Of a stretch of DNA of 64,000 bases, positions 63,092-64,000 are shown one piece after another. The stretch is taken from the NCBI RefSeq assembly GCF_030316825.1, contig NZ_JASZYU010000001.1:124001-188000 (forward strand), read 5' to 3'. Below the pieces are notes generated by a model. That model saw nothing but the letters and a program-made list of their open reading frames with translations. It made no database searches and was not told where the DNA came from. Each line of letters begins with the position of its first letter. Position 1 is the first letter of the stretch. Position numbers and translations under genes: made by a program. Source of the stretch: Variovorax fucosicus. GTDB lineage: Bacteria; Pseudomonadota; Gammaproteobacteria; Burkholderiales; Burkholderiaceae_C.

Positions 63092-64000
63092 ATGTCCACT
63101 GCCCTGGCCCCACCTCCCACAACCCCGCAGGCTCCGGACTTCGCCGACGCGCTGGCCCGCTTCGACGTGCCCGGCCCCCGTTACACCTCGTATCCAACTG
63201 CGGACCGCTTTGTCGAGGCGTTCGGCCCGGCCGACTACATGGCCGCGGCGCATCAGCGGAAGCTGGGCCTCAGCCCCGGCCTGACACCCGTCTCCCTCTA
63301 CGTCCACATTCCGTTCTGTGCATCGCTGTGCTACTACTGCGGATGCAACAAGATCATCACGCGGCATGCCTCGCGGGGACGTGAGTACCTGGGTTACCTG
63401 GAGAAGGAAATCACCCTGCACGTGGCGCAGCTGGGCGCGCAGACGCCGGTGAGCCAGCTTCACCTCGGCGGCGGCACGCCGACCTTCCTGAGCGACGACG
63501 GCCTGACCGACCTGATGCGGATGCTGCGCGAGGCTTTTTCGTTTGCACCGGCCGGCGAATACGCCATCGAGATCGATCCACGCACGGTCGACGCAAGCCG
63601 CCTGGCCCACCTGGCCCGATTGGGCTTCAATCGCCTGAGCTTCGGCGTTCAGGACTTCGACCCCGACGTCCAGCAGGCGGTGCATCGCATCCAGCCGGCA
63701 CAACAGGTGTTCGATCTCGTCGCGTCGGCGCGCAAGCTGCAGTTCCAGTCCATCAATGTCGACCTGATCTATGGGCTGCCGCGGCAAAGCGTTGCCTCGT
63801 TCGACCGCACCCTGGCGCAGATCTGCGAGCTGCGGCCTGATCGCATCGCCCTCTATGCCTATGCGCACCTGCCCGAAAGATTCAAGGCGCAGCGCCGGAT
63901 CGCCACCAGCGAACTGCCCTACGCCGCCACGAAGATCGAGATGCTGTCGCGCTCCATCGCCGCCCTCACCGCCGCGGGCTACATCTACATCGGCATGGAT
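63092..64000 (+). CDS. hemN: Oxygen-independent coproporphyrinogen III oxidase, C-terminus beyond window
   Basis: Open for 303 codons from the ATG at 63092 to the window end. A radical-SAM enzyme that decarboxylates coproporphyrinogen III without oxygen. The SAM cluster is in HIPFCASLCYYCGCNK: Cys76, Cys80, Cys83, with Cys85 as the extra HemN cysteine. VPGPRYTSYPTADRF, LHLGGGTPTFLS, FGVQDFDPDVQQAVHRIQP and NVDLIYGLPRQS are all diagnostic of HemN rather than the HemW-type paralogue. Anaerobic heme supply fits its FNR-type promoter and its nitrate-respiration neighbours. Confidence 0.96.
   Translation, partial: MSTALAPPPTTPQAPDFADALARFDVPGPRYTSYPTADRFVEAFGPADYMAAAHQRKLGLSPGLTPVSLYVHIPFCASLCYYCGCNKIITRHASRGREYLGYLEKEITLHVAQLGAQTPVSQLHLGGGTPTFLSDDGLTDLMRMLREAFSFAPAGEYAIEIDPRTVDASRLAHLARLGFNRLSFGVQDFDPDVQQAVHRIQPAQQVFDLVASARKLQFQSINVDLIYGLPRQSVASFDRTLAQICELRPDRIALYAYAHLPERFKAQRRIATSELPYAATKIEMLSRSIAALTAAGYIYIGMD

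Noticed and set aside
1..64000. tRNA, rRNA, CRISPR arrays, riboswitches and intrinsic terminators
   Set aside because: None seen by reading both strands; a biotin-operator (BirA) palindrome before panD-bio was looked for and not found.

Overview
The window is GC-rich, densely coded bacterial DNA. Orphan Bug-type solute receptors, fused indolepyruvate oxidoreductase, a narXLKKGHJI-ppiC nitrate respiration block and many LysR regulators point to a betaproteobacterium of the Burkholderiales, most likely Comamonadaceae (Variovorax/Acidovorax-like). That placement is inferred from gene content, not from a search.

Layout. 1-2.3 kb: a DUF1801 protein and a TetR regulator, divergent from an MFS exporter, with two operator-like palindromes between them. 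2.7-7.6 kb (minus): panD-bioA-bioF-bioD-cytochrome P450; bioF, bioD and the P450 overlap by ATGA, so the P450 is probably a BioI-like supplier of the pimeloyl moiety. 7.7-19.3 kb (minus): a catabolic region with thiolase, acyl-CoA dehydrogenase, HSD10-like dehydrogenase, a Bug receptor, a LivJ-like receptor, a 1168-residue fused 2-oxoacid:ferredoxin oxidoreductase and a LysR regulator. It is littered with gene remnants: tails of an enoyl-CoA hydratase and a CaiB CoA-transferase, a frameshifted glutathione transferase, and a Bug receptor cut to 46 residues. 19.5-23.2 kb: a 655-residue aconitase-family protein with its swivel domain first, divergent from an RraA-fold protein that keeps the Arg-Asp pair of class II pyruvate aldolases, plus a second LysR.

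23.4-31.3 kb (minus): a five-gene efflux operon (outer membrane factor, adaptor, HAE1-type RND pump, CusR/CusS-like two-component system), each gene overlapping the next, with a TGACA-N4-TGTCA palindrome at its head. 31.3-34.1 kb: a second response regulator and a PAS-GAF hybrid kinase.

34.1-38.1 kb and 49.5-64 kb look like parts of one anaerobic regulon: a Crp/Fnr regulator, an ornithine carbamoyltransferase-like protein lacking the carbamoyl-phosphate motif, a nitronate monooxygenase-like flavoprotein, the whole nitrate reductase block and hemN. FNR-type boxes lie before the carbamoyltransferase-like gene, the monooxygenase and between narX and hemN, with matching spacing to a -10 hexamer.

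38.2-49.5 kb is accessory: a peroxiredoxin, an IS1182-type transposase remnant, and a second catabolic operon (CaiB CoA-transferase, Bug receptor, LeuC-like and LeuD-like subunits, HMG-CoA lyase-like enzyme) divergent from an IclR regulator, a glutathione transferase and a secreted protein of unknown function. Its logic (take up an acid, hydrate or isomerise, make the CoA thioester, cleave) suggests an undescribed route for a branched C5/C6 dicarboxylate. The first catabolic region holds relatives or remnants of the same gene set (Bug, aconitase-type hydratase, CaiB, GST) and may be an older, partly decayed counterpart. A LysR/DHA2 exporter pair separates this from the nitrate block.

I found no tRNA, rRNA, CRISPR array, origin or convincing intrinsic terminator.
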